DNA from: Chrysochromulina parva
Lineage: Eukaryota; Haptophyta; Prymnesiales; Chrysochromulinaceae
Assembly: GCA_002887195.1 (NCBI GenBank)
Contig: PJAB01000431.1
Coordinates: 1-26,863, forward strand
DNA length: 26,863 bases
Reading direction: 5' to 3'
Every line of letters starts with the position of its first letter. The first letter of the stretch is position 1. The notes under the pieces are model-generated. The model made no database searches. It worked only from the letters and a program-made list of their open reading frames with translations, and was not told the DNA's origin. Below are positions 17,985 to 26,622 of this stretch, in pieces. The position numbers were made by a program, and so were the translations under genes.

Positions 17985-18773
17985 GAATTAGCTCGTGATT
18001 GGGAAATCATTGTCGACAGGGCGATCTTGTTCCGAGGACTTCCGAGAAATGCGACGGTTGCGCGAGAGCGGAGAGACGCGCGAGTAGCTCGTCGAACAAT
18101 CCAGGAGCCGTCACGGGGCCCGTGCTGCATACATGTATTTTGTGCGTGTATTTATAGTTTAACGAGGAAACTAGCGACGATGGTAGAGGCGAACATGTTC
18201 GAGCGGTAACGCCGCGAGTTCGGGCCGGCAAGCGGCATCGAAGGGGTCTCGATCGCCATCGGGGAAGTTGCGGGCAATGAGCGCGGTCGGAGGGCGCACG
18301 TACCATGGCACGTACGTTTCACTATGACTATTTACACACTTAGATACACACCACGGTCCGTTTAAGCGCTCTGATATAAAAACATAAAAGATACCGCGGC
18401 GCCCGGCGGTTTGCCCGGCGGGGTAACGGCGGGGTCCGGACCCGCCCCCCCAAAACCTCCGAACAACGCCCCAAATAGATGCCTTTTCGTCACGGGATTT
18501 CTTATTGCGAAAAGGCGTTAACGAAGGCCAGCTCAGGAATCGACCTCGACACGCATTTTGTTGGGTTAAACGCGATTAATCATAAAGTCGAAAGGCCAGC
18601 TAAAATTTCTTTCACTTCGGCGTTCACTCTTCGTGTTGCACGTGGCAGATGTTCGGTTGGCGCGCTTTGGACTATTATTACGTGCTGACCACACGACCGG
18701 ACATCACACTCGTTCCCACAGAAGTCATCGTTTTGGGCGTGTCAGCGCCGCGCCCCCCCGCCGCCCTATGCTT
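17985..18773. other. Intergenic between convergent 3' ends, no gene seen
   Basis: 789 bases between the PAS stop and the HAD-gene stop. A 99-residue minus frame (18007-18306) and shorter plus frames are open, but their composition is not convincing. The segment contains TATTTATAG near 18150, ATATAAAAACATAAAAG near 18373, and a GGCGGTTTGCCCGGCGGGG run near 18405. The AT-rich parts may be polyadenylation regions. Confidence 0.45.
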
Positions 18774-21700
18774 TTAGCGCGAGCCCTGACCAAAGAAACT
18801 CTCCAAATTCGGCATCGAGCGCGGCTTGAGACGCAAGCTGCTCGTCTCGGCCTCAGCGTCGGCGCGGCTCGGCAGCGCGCCGACGAGCCCGCCAGACGGC
18901 GCGCCCCGCGCCGTATCGGGCATAATCGGACGGGATGCGTTCGGACTGGAGATGGTTTGCCAGGACCGATCGAGTTCCGTCAAATCCATCTCGCTCTTGG
19001 TACCTGATGAGGGAGGCAATCAGCATGCACTCAGAGATCCGGATCCAGGACCGATCGAGTTCCGTCAAATCCATTTCGCTCTTGGTACCTGATGAGGGGG
19101 CGATTGTATCCGATGCCATCAGAGGCAATCAGTGGCCATCAGAAGACGCAGGTCATCAGAGGTCATCAGTTGTACCGGAGGTTCGTCGCATGCCGAGGCT
19201 GGAGGGTCGGCTACCCGCCCCGCATCCAACGCGCTCGGCGTTCTGCTCGGTCGCCGAGAGCACACCTCCCGCCGAGCTGACTCCCGAGCTCACCCCCGAG
19301 CTCACCCCCGAGATCGCGCCAAAGAGGAGGTGAGGCTGGCCGAGCGCATCGAACTTGCGCTGCACCAGATGCAGCAGCGTTGCGAACGAGACGCCGGCGC
19401 CCCCGATGGCGCCGTCTTGGGCACCATTGGCGTCGTCTCGGGCGACCCCCGCGGCTGCGTGGCTGAGCTGCAGAGAGGCGCCGTCTTGGGCACCACTGGC
19501 GTCGTCTCGGGCGACCCCCGCGGCTGCGTGGCTGAGCTGCAGAGGGTCTGAGAGGCTCCTGCCGGCGCCGAGGAGCGACTTGGGATCGGGCAGAGGGGAG
19601 AGGGGCCGACGATCGGGCGCGATACGGCGCATGGTCACGGGCGCTGTACCGGGCGCAACGGACGCTGCGTCGAGGAGTCCAAGAGAATCGGGCGCTGTAC
19701 CGGGCGCAACGGACGCTGTGTCGAGGAGTCCAAGAGAAGCTAGAGCCGCACGCGCAGCTGCTGAGGAGACGCGCCCGTCCTGTGGAGGTGTGAACATGGC
19801 ACGCGGAGGTGTGAATTTTGCGAGCGTCCTTTCTTGGAGCTCCAATCGGAGGCCATAGTAGGTCATCCGAGGTCATCCGTCAGAGGCCATTACATCCCAT
19901 GAGGGGCAAGAAGGGGCCATCAGAGGCCATCAGAGGCACTCAGTGGCACCTGATTCGACTCATGCTCGTCAAAGTAACGACGGAGTAACGGACAATCAGC
20001 ATGCAATCAGAGGCACTCAGTGGCACCTGATTCGACTCATGCTCGTCAAAGTAGCGACGGAGTAACGGCACCAACGGATCTCGGTGAGTGTTCACACCTC
20101 CAGTGTACACGAGGCTCGAGTGCATGAGCATCCACGAGCGAAGCGTAGGCACGGACTCGCTCATCACGGGCTCCGAACGGAAGCGCTGGAAGCGCGGAGG
20201 CTCGGGGGCTGTGAACGAAGGCTGTGAATGGATGCGTGGCGTTTCGGTGGAGACGGACAGTTGGGCACGGAAGGGCTCGGGAGCAGCCAACGGCCATGGA
20301 GGTGGAGCTAATGTCACTGGAGGTGGAGCTTGAGGAAGTGCAGCCATTTGAGGTGCAGCTAATAGAAGCGGAGGGGAAAGGATGCACCCCGGGGTGACGA
20401 CGGGTGACGGTTGACTCGAGGCTCCCGCGCATGCGGCACTCGTTACTGCGCCCACGCCCGGTACAGCGTCCACGCCCGGTAGAGCGCCCACGCCCGGTAG
20501 AGCGTCCACGCCCGGTAGAGCGTCCACGCCCGGTAGAGCGCCCACGCCCCCGAGCACATGCTTCCATGGATCCCCCGGCGAAGGCGTTGTGATGGGCGTT
20601 GTGATGGGCACGGATGGGCGTTGTGATGGGCACGGATCCCCCGGCGAAGGAAAGGGCTGCGGCGTGACGGGGAAGCGTAGGGGATCTTCTCCCTGTAGTG
20701 AGGGTATGGCGAGTGGCGCGGGAACGTTGCATATTATGGAAGTCGCGGTCGCGGCCCACAGTTCCTTGAAAGATGCATGCCGCACGCACGAGTCGGGGAT
20801 TAAGTCCTTGACGGAACCGGCGACGTAGTGCGCGCGGTCCTGTGGGAAGAGAGACTGTAGGCTCGCAGTGTGGCATCCGGACTCGACGAGGCATGTCTTG
20901 ATGCCCGAGGTGATGCCTGCGCGGATGTCCGTGTCGTACCTGCGGTCATCAGTGGAGAGTTCAGATGGCAAGTTCAAATGCAAGCCATCGGTGAGAATCA
21001 ACGTGAAGACCAGTGGCAATCAGTGGCAATCAGTGCAGTCAGCGGCAATCAGATGGCAAGTTCAAATGCAAGCCATCGGTGAGAATCAACGTGGAGACCA
21101 GTGGCAACCAGTGGCAACCAGTGGCAATCAGTGGCAATCAGTGGCAATCAGTGGCAATCAGTGGCAAGTTCAAATGCAAGCCATCAGTGAGCATCAACGT
21201 GGATACCAGTGGCAATCAGTGGCAATCAGTGGGCGCAGTTCAGATGCAAGCAGCGGATCGTGCCTGTCGCCGATGATGAGGATTGAATCTCGATCCCCCG
21301 AATGGCCCTGCAGTTGCAGCATGTCGATTGCGCGGCTCATCATGTAGTATTGCCCCTCGCCCCCCCCCTTTCCACACACGTGCACAAACTTGAAATCGAG
21401 AGGCGCCATCAACTGACGAAACCCGAGAACGACGCATGCCAGTCACTGCCCGTCAACGCACATCCGTGCCCATCACAACGCCCATCAGTGCCATCAGTGC
21501 CATCAGTGCCATCCGAACATGCGTGGCCCAGATAGAGGCCACAGATTCGTCAGATTCGTCAGGTAGAGCACTCACCTTCCTAAATAGGGCACCGAACATG
21601 CCCGGCCCAGGCAGGGGCCAAATGTTCGTCGGGTAGAGCGGATCGGCGGATGGGTTGAACGCATCTTCAGCCGTTAGAACGAGATGAGCACCGTGCGAGA

Positions 21701-22817
21701 GCATGTAGCCCGCCTACACAGTCAAAGGGGGCGAGATCCAGGCGAGATCCAGGGCACAATTAGAGGGCCCATCAGCAGCGCAGCCAGCGGCGCAATCAGC
21801 GGCGCAATCAGTGCGGCCGCAAGCACACCTTTTTGATGAAGTCGAAACTCCAGTCCGCATGGCCGAGCTCACCGGAGATTGGATCTACCGCGGCCGAGAT
21901 CGCGCCATCGAAGAAGAGCACGACGAAGACGTGAGGGCGGTGCTGGTGCGCGGCGGCGCACACGGCCCATTCTTTGGCAAGAGGGTCGGTCATCTGCGTC
22001 CGGATGTCCCACGAGTCATCAGTGACAATCAGCGGTCATCAGTGGCAATCCGAGGTCGGCAGTGGCACCACTTGCCTGTTTCCGGATGTCCCACGAGTCA
22101 TCAGTGACAATCCGAGGTCATCAGTGGCAATCCGAGGTCGGCGGTGGCGCCACTTGCCTGGGTCCGGATGTCCCACGAGTCGACAAGACCCGGGTCACAG
22201 CCCTTGCGCTCGGCCTCGGCGCGAAGTAGACCCATCCAGAACGCGGGATCGGAACCGCCCGAGATGGCAAAGATCTTCGCGCCCGCGGGACACGTGTCGA
22301 GCATGTACGCCGCCTGCGCCTCGGCCGCCGTCAGGATCTTGGACACGGGCAGGAGCTCCTGCCGCAAGTGTAGGTGGCCGAGGTGCAGGAGCTTCTCTTG
22401 AACACCGCGCGCGCCCTTGGCCCCCGTGTTGCTCAGCAGCACGAACGGGATGTTGCGCCGGCACAGGAAGCCGAAAAAGTCCTCAGCACCCGGGATAAGG
22501 CCGCGGGGGTTGTACATTGTGCCGTCGAGATCGATGAGGACGCCGCTGATGCCTTCGATGGTCAGGCCCGGCAGCCGCATGGAGCCCACGCGTGAGCTCA
22601 CGCGTACCGGATGAGGGACGCCGCTTCTCGTCTCCGCGATGGCCGCCTTGTGACCAGCCACGGCCAAGGCGGCGCGCAGGCGCTCATTGGCGCCAACGAG
22701 AGCCTGCTCAAACGCCGCACAATCCTCCAACTCGAGATGCACGGCGGCTGCCTCCACGCTGGCCAGCAAGGTGCGCGCCGTTACAAGCTCGGCCGATAGG
22801 GAGGAGGAGGGGGGCAT
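18774..22817 (-). CDS. HAD-IIA-type phosphatase with long low-complexity tail
   Basis: Minus-strand join: 22817-22158, 21993-21829, 21713-21576, 21412-21264, 20939-20027, 19839-19176, 19003-18774; 972 residues, phases consistent. HAD motifs in order: I, LIDLDGTMYN with D96 and D98; II, VLLSNTGAKG with S129; III, the Lys in CGKGGGEG (336); IV, IIGDRYDTDI (367-376), rebuilt across a splice. The HAD-IIA cap includes GAHLVLTAEDAFNP and WPLPGPGMFGAL. Relatives dephosphorylate small phosphomonoesters such as glycerol-3-phosphate, phosphoglycolate and nucleotides; the substrate here is unknown. After about residue 420 the protein is Pro/Ser/Ala-rich with in-frame tandem repeats (GALPGVD, 23-residue and 17-residue units), likely disordered. 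Two introns start with GC (22157 and 21263). The acceptor at 19840 (GATTGGAG) is weak, so the tail could be a separate or alternatively spliced part. Confidence 0.8.
18961..19098 (-). repeat. Copy of the last-exon head inside HAD intron 6
   Basis: A 53-base segment with the acceptor and start of the last exon occurs at 18961-19013 and again at 19046-19098 with one mismatch (offset 85). On the minus strand both read CCTCATCAG|GTACCAAGAGCG. The upstream copy has no usable donor after it, so the downstream one is the exon. The intron donor itself is GTACAA, similar to the exon start GTACCAAG. Confidence 0.9.
19409..19546 (-). repeat. Two in-frame 69-bp repeats in the HAD-gene tail
   Basis: Units at 19409-19477 and 19478-19546 encode 23 residues each (LQLSHAAAGVARDDASGAQD and its near-copy) with few differences. 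The unit length keeps the frame. Confidence 0.9.
19639..19740 (-). repeat. Two in-frame 51-bp repeats in the HAD-gene tail
   Basis: Units starting at 19639 and 19690 encode SLGLLDTASVAPGTAPD and its near-copy, 17 residues each. Confidence 0.85.
19934..20068 (-). repeat. 58-bp copy of the exon 5 tail inside HAD intron 5
   Basis: The exon tail and donor (RRYFDEHESNQ|GTGCCACTG) at 20011-20068 is repeated at 19934-19991 with one mismatch over 58 nt, offset 77. The spacer is a CTGATTGCATGCTGATTG-type sequence on the minus strand. Confidence 0.9.
20452..20550 (-). repeat. 18-bp coding minisatellite (GALPGVD)
   Basis: About 5.5 copies of CCACGCCCGGTAGAGCGT encode GVDALP-type hexapeptides on the minus strand. 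In-frame, in the disordered tail of the HAD protein. Confidence 0.9.
20940..21263 (-). repeat. HAD intron 4: ~90-100-bp repeats and CTGATTGCCA arrays
   Basis: On the plus strand GGCAAGTTCAAATGCAAGCC followed by ATCGGTGAGAATCAACGTG occurs at about 20966, 21055 and 21166, separated by (CAGTGGCAAT)n. On the transcribed strand these read CTGATTGCCA arrays. A related sequence, CTTGCATCTGAACTGCGCC, immediately follows the GC donor, so the large units appear to derive from the donor-proximal end of the intron. The intron starts GCACGATCC, while the next exon starts GTACGACAC. Confidence 0.85.
21999..22182 (-). repeat. Three copies of the SWDIRTQ exon end, 82 bp apart
   Basis: TCCGGATGTCCCACGAGTC occurs at 21999, 22081 and 22163. 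The 22163 copy is the end of exon 1 (DSWDIRTQ, then CAG|GCAAGT). The 21999 copy ends the intron and supplies the acceptor, GGACGCAG|ATGACC. Thus the intron's 3' end is a copy of the upstream exon's 3' end. Confidence 0.9.
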
Positions 22818-23259
22818 CTCGCGCCCGCCGCCGCCGCCGCCGCGCGAGTCTTGGTTGCGTGAGCGCTCGCTTTTCCGGCCACCTCCAGGTTGTTCACAGA
22901 CGCGTAACTTTGGGCGTCACGCGGCAAACTTCTCGAAGAAGCCGAGTGAACGCCGGACGGCTTAGCCTTGGGCTCTCACGCTCGTCCCCGGAACACATCG
23001 ATAAGAACGAAGGCCCAATAACCTACAGTACATTACTTAAACACGAGTACGGGCCCGAATGGTCCGCGTCTCTGGCGCTTGTGTACGCACGCTTGCTCGC
23101 GCACATTCACACTTCAGAACTTGTTGCGGCTTGCGGAAGAAGTTTGCATCCATTCTTGGCGCTTTGCAGGCCCGCACCCTCCTTAGGCTCCCGGCCGAGG
23201 CGTGGGCAGCTTGACACCGTGCGCACGGCGTCGGCGCCCCGCGTCGCGCGTGCCGCGGG
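22818..23259. promoter_or_regulatory. Divergent promoter region between HAD gene and ferlin
   Basis: 442 bases between opposite start codons. A CCGCCGCCGCCGCCG run lies just upstream of the HAD start. No clear TATA box. A plus-strand open frame ending at 23293 overlaps the ferlin start in another frame and is judged spurious. Confidence 0.45.
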
Positions 23260-26200
23260 ATGCGTGAGCACTACCAGATCCGCGTGCACATAATCGAGGC
23301 GCGCGGGCTGCGCGGCCCCGACGGAAACAAGGGGTTCTCCGTCAACCCTCGCACCAAGATCCGGATCCTCGCGGGAGAGGGCGCGACGCTGGTCGATCAG
23401 AGCCAGTACACGCGCAAGGCAGACGCGACGAATTCGGTCTTTTGGGATGAGGTGCGCATGTTCACCGTCGACCTCTCGCGCGACCAGTTCAACTCAGGCA
23501 AGATGGAGGTCGCCGTTGAGGACGTGGGCATGTTTAGCAACACGACGATCGGCTCGGCGTTCTTCGACCTGACGACCGTGTACGACCGTGGTTACCACGA
23601 GATCTTCGGGGAATGGGTCGCGCTCATGTCGCAGGCCAAGGGCGCGGCGGTCCAGGGATTCGTGCGCCTATCGCTCACGGTGCTGCGCGAGGGCGATACG
23701 CCCAAGCTGCACCAGGCGCACGAGCTGGACGATGTCGACCCGCCCGAGGGGCAGCTGAGCATGCCGATGCCGGGGCTCGAGGTCGAGGCGTACCAGCTCG
23801 TCGTGCGCATCATCCGCGCCGAAGTGAACCCTTTCGGCATCGCGAAGCCCAAAATGCAGGTGCGTGTGCGTTTCGGCTCGACCGAGGTCAAATCTCGCAT
23901 CTCGCCGCCGAGATACGAGCACAACTTTTACGACGAGCTGCGGATGCCCATCTACATGCCGACGCTCACGGATCGCATCCGCATCGATATCCTCGACACT
24001 GGGAATATCCTCGGGCCCGTCCAACTCGCAGACGCGTCGCTTTCCTTTCTGAGCCTCGCCGCCGACCCGATGGAGACCGGCTGGCTCAACATGTGATTGC
24101 CACTGATTGCTACTGATTGCTACTGATTGCTACTGATTGCTGCTGATTGCTGCTGATTGCTGCTGATGACCCGATGGAGACCGGCTGGCTCAACATGTGA
24201 TTGCGCTGCTGATGGCGACTGATGACCTCTGTCTGATGACCCTCTGATGACCTCTGTCTGATGACCCTCTGATGACCTCTGATGACCCTCTGATGACCCT
24301 CTGATGACCTCTGATGACGCTCTGATGACCTCTGATGACGCAGGTATGGCGTGCGCAAGTTGGCGCCTTCGGTCTTAGGCTCCATCGGACGCACCGAGGA
24401 CGAGTCCGCGAGCGACACCGCGTACTGTGCTCGCATGCTCATGTTTGCGACGGCGTACCAGCCACCACCAGAGGAGCACCTGTCGGTCATGTCGCTTCCG
24501 AAGCTGTTCTCAAAGACGGAGCTCGACGCGCTGCAACCTCGCGAGCAGGTGTACATGCTGCGCTGCGACCTCTGATGACCTCTGATGACCACTGATGACC
24601 TCTGATGACCACTGATGACCTCTGATGACCTCCGATGACCTCTGATGACCTCTGATGAGCAGGTGTACATGCTGCGCTGCGACCTATATGACGCGATCGG
24701 GCTTCCAGCGGGGCCGTTCGACTCGTTCTACGTGGTCGCGGCGCTCGGGCCCCACGAGCAAAAGTCGTCATACTGCTCGATGAACGAGGGTGTGGTGCAC
24801 TTTGAGTCGTCGTCGCCGGGAAAGGAAGGATACTATGAGCAGCTCGAGGATATCAAGGTCGGAGTGCCATCTGAGTGCAATTGATTGCAATTGATTGCAG
24901 CTCGAGGATATCAAGGTCATCTGATTGCCATCGGATTGCCATCGGATTGCCATCTGATTGCCTCCGATTGCCATCTGATTGCCATCGGATTGCCATCTGA
25001 TTGCCTCCGATTGCCATCTGATTGCCATCTGATTGCCATCGGAGTGCCATCAGGTCTCGATGCCCACCGACACGGATCAGCACTTCGACGTCTTCATCCA
25101 CGTCTACGCGTCGACGCCGATGGGAGATCGCCGTCTGGGCTACCTTCGTTACAGCACCGCCGCTCTGATGCGCTCAGTCGATGACCCTGACGGGTACGGA
25201 GAGCTTCACGGAGCGCTGATTGCCTCTGATGACGACCTCTCATGAGCTCTGAGTGCCCCCCTCATCAGGATGTTCCCCTTCGACCGTTCGCTGGGCGCTC
25301 CCACCCCACGCTGGATCTACCTGCTGCCAGATCCAGTCGAGCTCGAGCATCTCGAGATGGCGAGCTGCATGCTCCAGTTCTCGCTCGTCTTCGGGCTCGA
25401 CAAGGAGGTGCTCACCTCGGCGCCCATACCATCGGCTCCTCGGCCTCGCCCAGCATGCAAGTGCTCACCACGGCGCCCCCCCCCCCACAGGTGAACACCA
25501 TGGGTCGCAAGCGACGCAAGATCCCCAAGCTGCGACCGTACACGCTCTATGCGAACATCTTCGCGGCCACAGGCCTCTCCCCAGCGAACGACAACGGCTT
25601 GGCGGACCCTTACGTGCGAGTCTCCCTCGCGGGCGTCACCGAGCGCACACAGACGATTGAGGCGTCACTGAACCCGATGTGGTACGCGCTGCCGAGAGCG
25701 CACCTTCGGCATGCAAGGGCCCACCACGGCGCCATCGTCCATGCACACCCAGCATGCAAGGGTTCACCACGGCGCCATAGTCCATGCACCTTCGGCATTC
25801 AAGGGCCCAGTTCGGCGCCAAGGACGGCACATCTCAGCATGCATGTGCTCATCACGGCGCCACCCCCCCTCCCCTCCCTCAAGGTGTATCTCCCGGGCGA
25901 GCTCACGTTCGCCTCAAAGGTCTCGGTCTGCGTCTACGACGCGGGCGCCGCTTTTGGCCTCTCTGCGCTTCAGGACCTCGCCCCGAGTGACACTGTCATG
26001 GGGCGTACATTAGCCCCGAGCGGCTCGTACACCAAAAACGTGTCGGTCTTCTACAACAAGTACTTGCGCTGCTGATGGCGACGGATTGCGTCTGATTGCG
26101 TCTGATTGGGCCTGATTGGGCCTGATTGCGCCTGATTGCGCCTGATTGCGTCTGATGGCCGTACACTAAGTACGTGTCGGTCTTCTACAGCAGGAGCGCG

Positions 26201-26622
26201 GGAGAGCCTACATGGATGCCGCTGATTGCCTCGGATGATGACCTCTGATGAGCTCTGATTGCCCCCCCCATCAGGAGCGCGGGAGAGCCCACATGGATGC
26301 CGCTGATTGCATCTGATGATGACCTCTGATGAGCTCTGATTGCCCCCCTCATCAGGAGCGCGGGAGAGCCCACATGGATGCCGTTGATTGCATCTGATGA
26401 GCTCTGATTGCCCCCCTAATCAGGAGCGCGGGAGAGCCCACATGGATGCCCTTGTACGATCCCAAGTTTGCCGAGCTCGACTTCGATGCTGGCGGGGATG
26501 ATGACCCGACCCCCGTCGGGTTCCTTCTCTGCTCCTTCGAGCTGCGGGCTTACCAGCCACCCAAGAGCCTTGACGCACCGGATGGCACGAAGAGTGCTGC
26601 CATCGTCGACCTCTCCTCCCAG
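23260..26622 (+). CDS. Ferlin-like multi-C2-domain protein, 5' part (continues past window)
   Basis: Ferlins are tail-anchored, multi-C2 proteins for calcium-regulated membrane fusion and repair. Join: 23260-24092, 24344-24548, 24663-24857, 25054-25193, 25269-25407, 25491-25685, 25884-26059, 26424-26622; 694 residues and still open. C2 units: 1-125 (IRVHIIEARGLRG, WDEVRMFTVDL), then a FerI-like GEWVALM...GFVRLSLTVL segment, 165-275 (YQLVVRIIRAEVNPF), 347-450 (VYMLRCDLYDAIGLPAG), and 517-625 (YTLYANIFAATGLSPANDNG, LADPYVRVSL). The last retains Asp residues suited to calcium binding; the first two lack most of them. Exon 8 ends at SSQ|GTGAGG. The 25685 boundary needs a weak GC donor (TAC|GCGCTG), and the intron between there and 25883 is also an open frame, so retention is possible. 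Upstream coding exons are not excluded. Confidence 0.88.
24064..24343 (+). repeat. Ferlin intron 1: exon-tail copy and TGATGACCTC arrays
   Basis: The last 29 bases of exon 1 and the donor (GACCCGATGGAGACCGGCTG...AACAT|GTGATTGC), 24064-24100, recur at 24168-24204, offset 104. Between them lie (CTGATTGCTA)n units. After the copy come CTGATGACCCTCTGATGACC arrays to the acceptor GATGACGCAG at 24343. Confidence 0.9.
24543..24685 (+). repeat. Ferlin intron 2: exact 29-bp duplication spanning AG|GT
   Basis: GAGCAGGTGTACATGCTGCG plus CTGCGACCT occurs identically at 24543-24571 and 24657-24685, offset 114. The intron is exactly 24549-24662, 114 bases. It begins with the first copy's GT and ends with the second copy's AG, and the spacer is pure CTGATGACC array. 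This is the cleanest case of an intron that equals one tandem-duplication unit. Confidence 0.95.
24839..25053 (+). repeat. Ferlin intron 3: exon-tail copy and TGATTGCCATC arrays
   Basis: GCAGCTCGAGGATATCAAGG plus TC at 24839-24860 recurs at 24897-24918 (offset 58). The remainder is (CTGATTGCCAT)n and GGATTGCCATC to the acceptor CCATCAG at 25053. The intron starts GTCGGAGTGCC and the next exon starts GTCTCGATGCC. Confidence 0.9.
25408..25490 (+). repeat. Ferlin intron 5 with intronic 3' module B
   Basis: A short intron, GAG|GTGCTCACC to CCCACAG|GTGAACACC. GCATGCAAGTGCTCACC and ACGGCGCC lie at 25453-25477, followed by eleven C bases and the acceptor. The intron start (GTGCTCACC), module B (GTGCTCACC) and the exon start (GTGAACACC) resemble each other. 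Confidence 0.8.
25709..25861 (+). repeat. Module B copies in ferlin intron 6
   Basis: Three copies of GCATGCAAG...CACGGCGCC lie at about 25709-25733, 25752-25776 and 25837-25861, and a degenerate one near 25795. The last precedes a C/T-rich tract and the acceptor CCTCAAG at 25883. Same element and orientation rule as in the coiled-coil gene at the other end of the window. Confidence 0.8.
26060..26423 (+). repeat. Ferlin intron 7 with four copies of the exon 8 head
   Basis: The exon 8 start, CAGGAGCGCGGGAGAGCC then ACATGGATGCC, occurs near 26192, 26272, 26353 and 26421, each preceded by CAG and the last three by CTGATTGCCCCCC(T/C)(C/A)ATCAG. Only the last copy continues into coding sequence (MPLYDPKFAEL). 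A copy of the exon 7 end (GTGTCGGTCTTCTACA) lies just before the first head copy, at 26173-26190. Confidence 0.9.

Noticed and set aside
18007..18306. 99-codon minus-strand frame between PAS and HAD genes
   Set aside because: Begins with ATG but has no recognisable pattern or support from introns or repeats; kept as intergenic.
22592..23293. 233-codon plus-strand open frame before the ferlin start
   Set aside because: It is antisense to the HAD first exon and out of frame with ferlin; Arg/Pro/Ser-rich without motifs.
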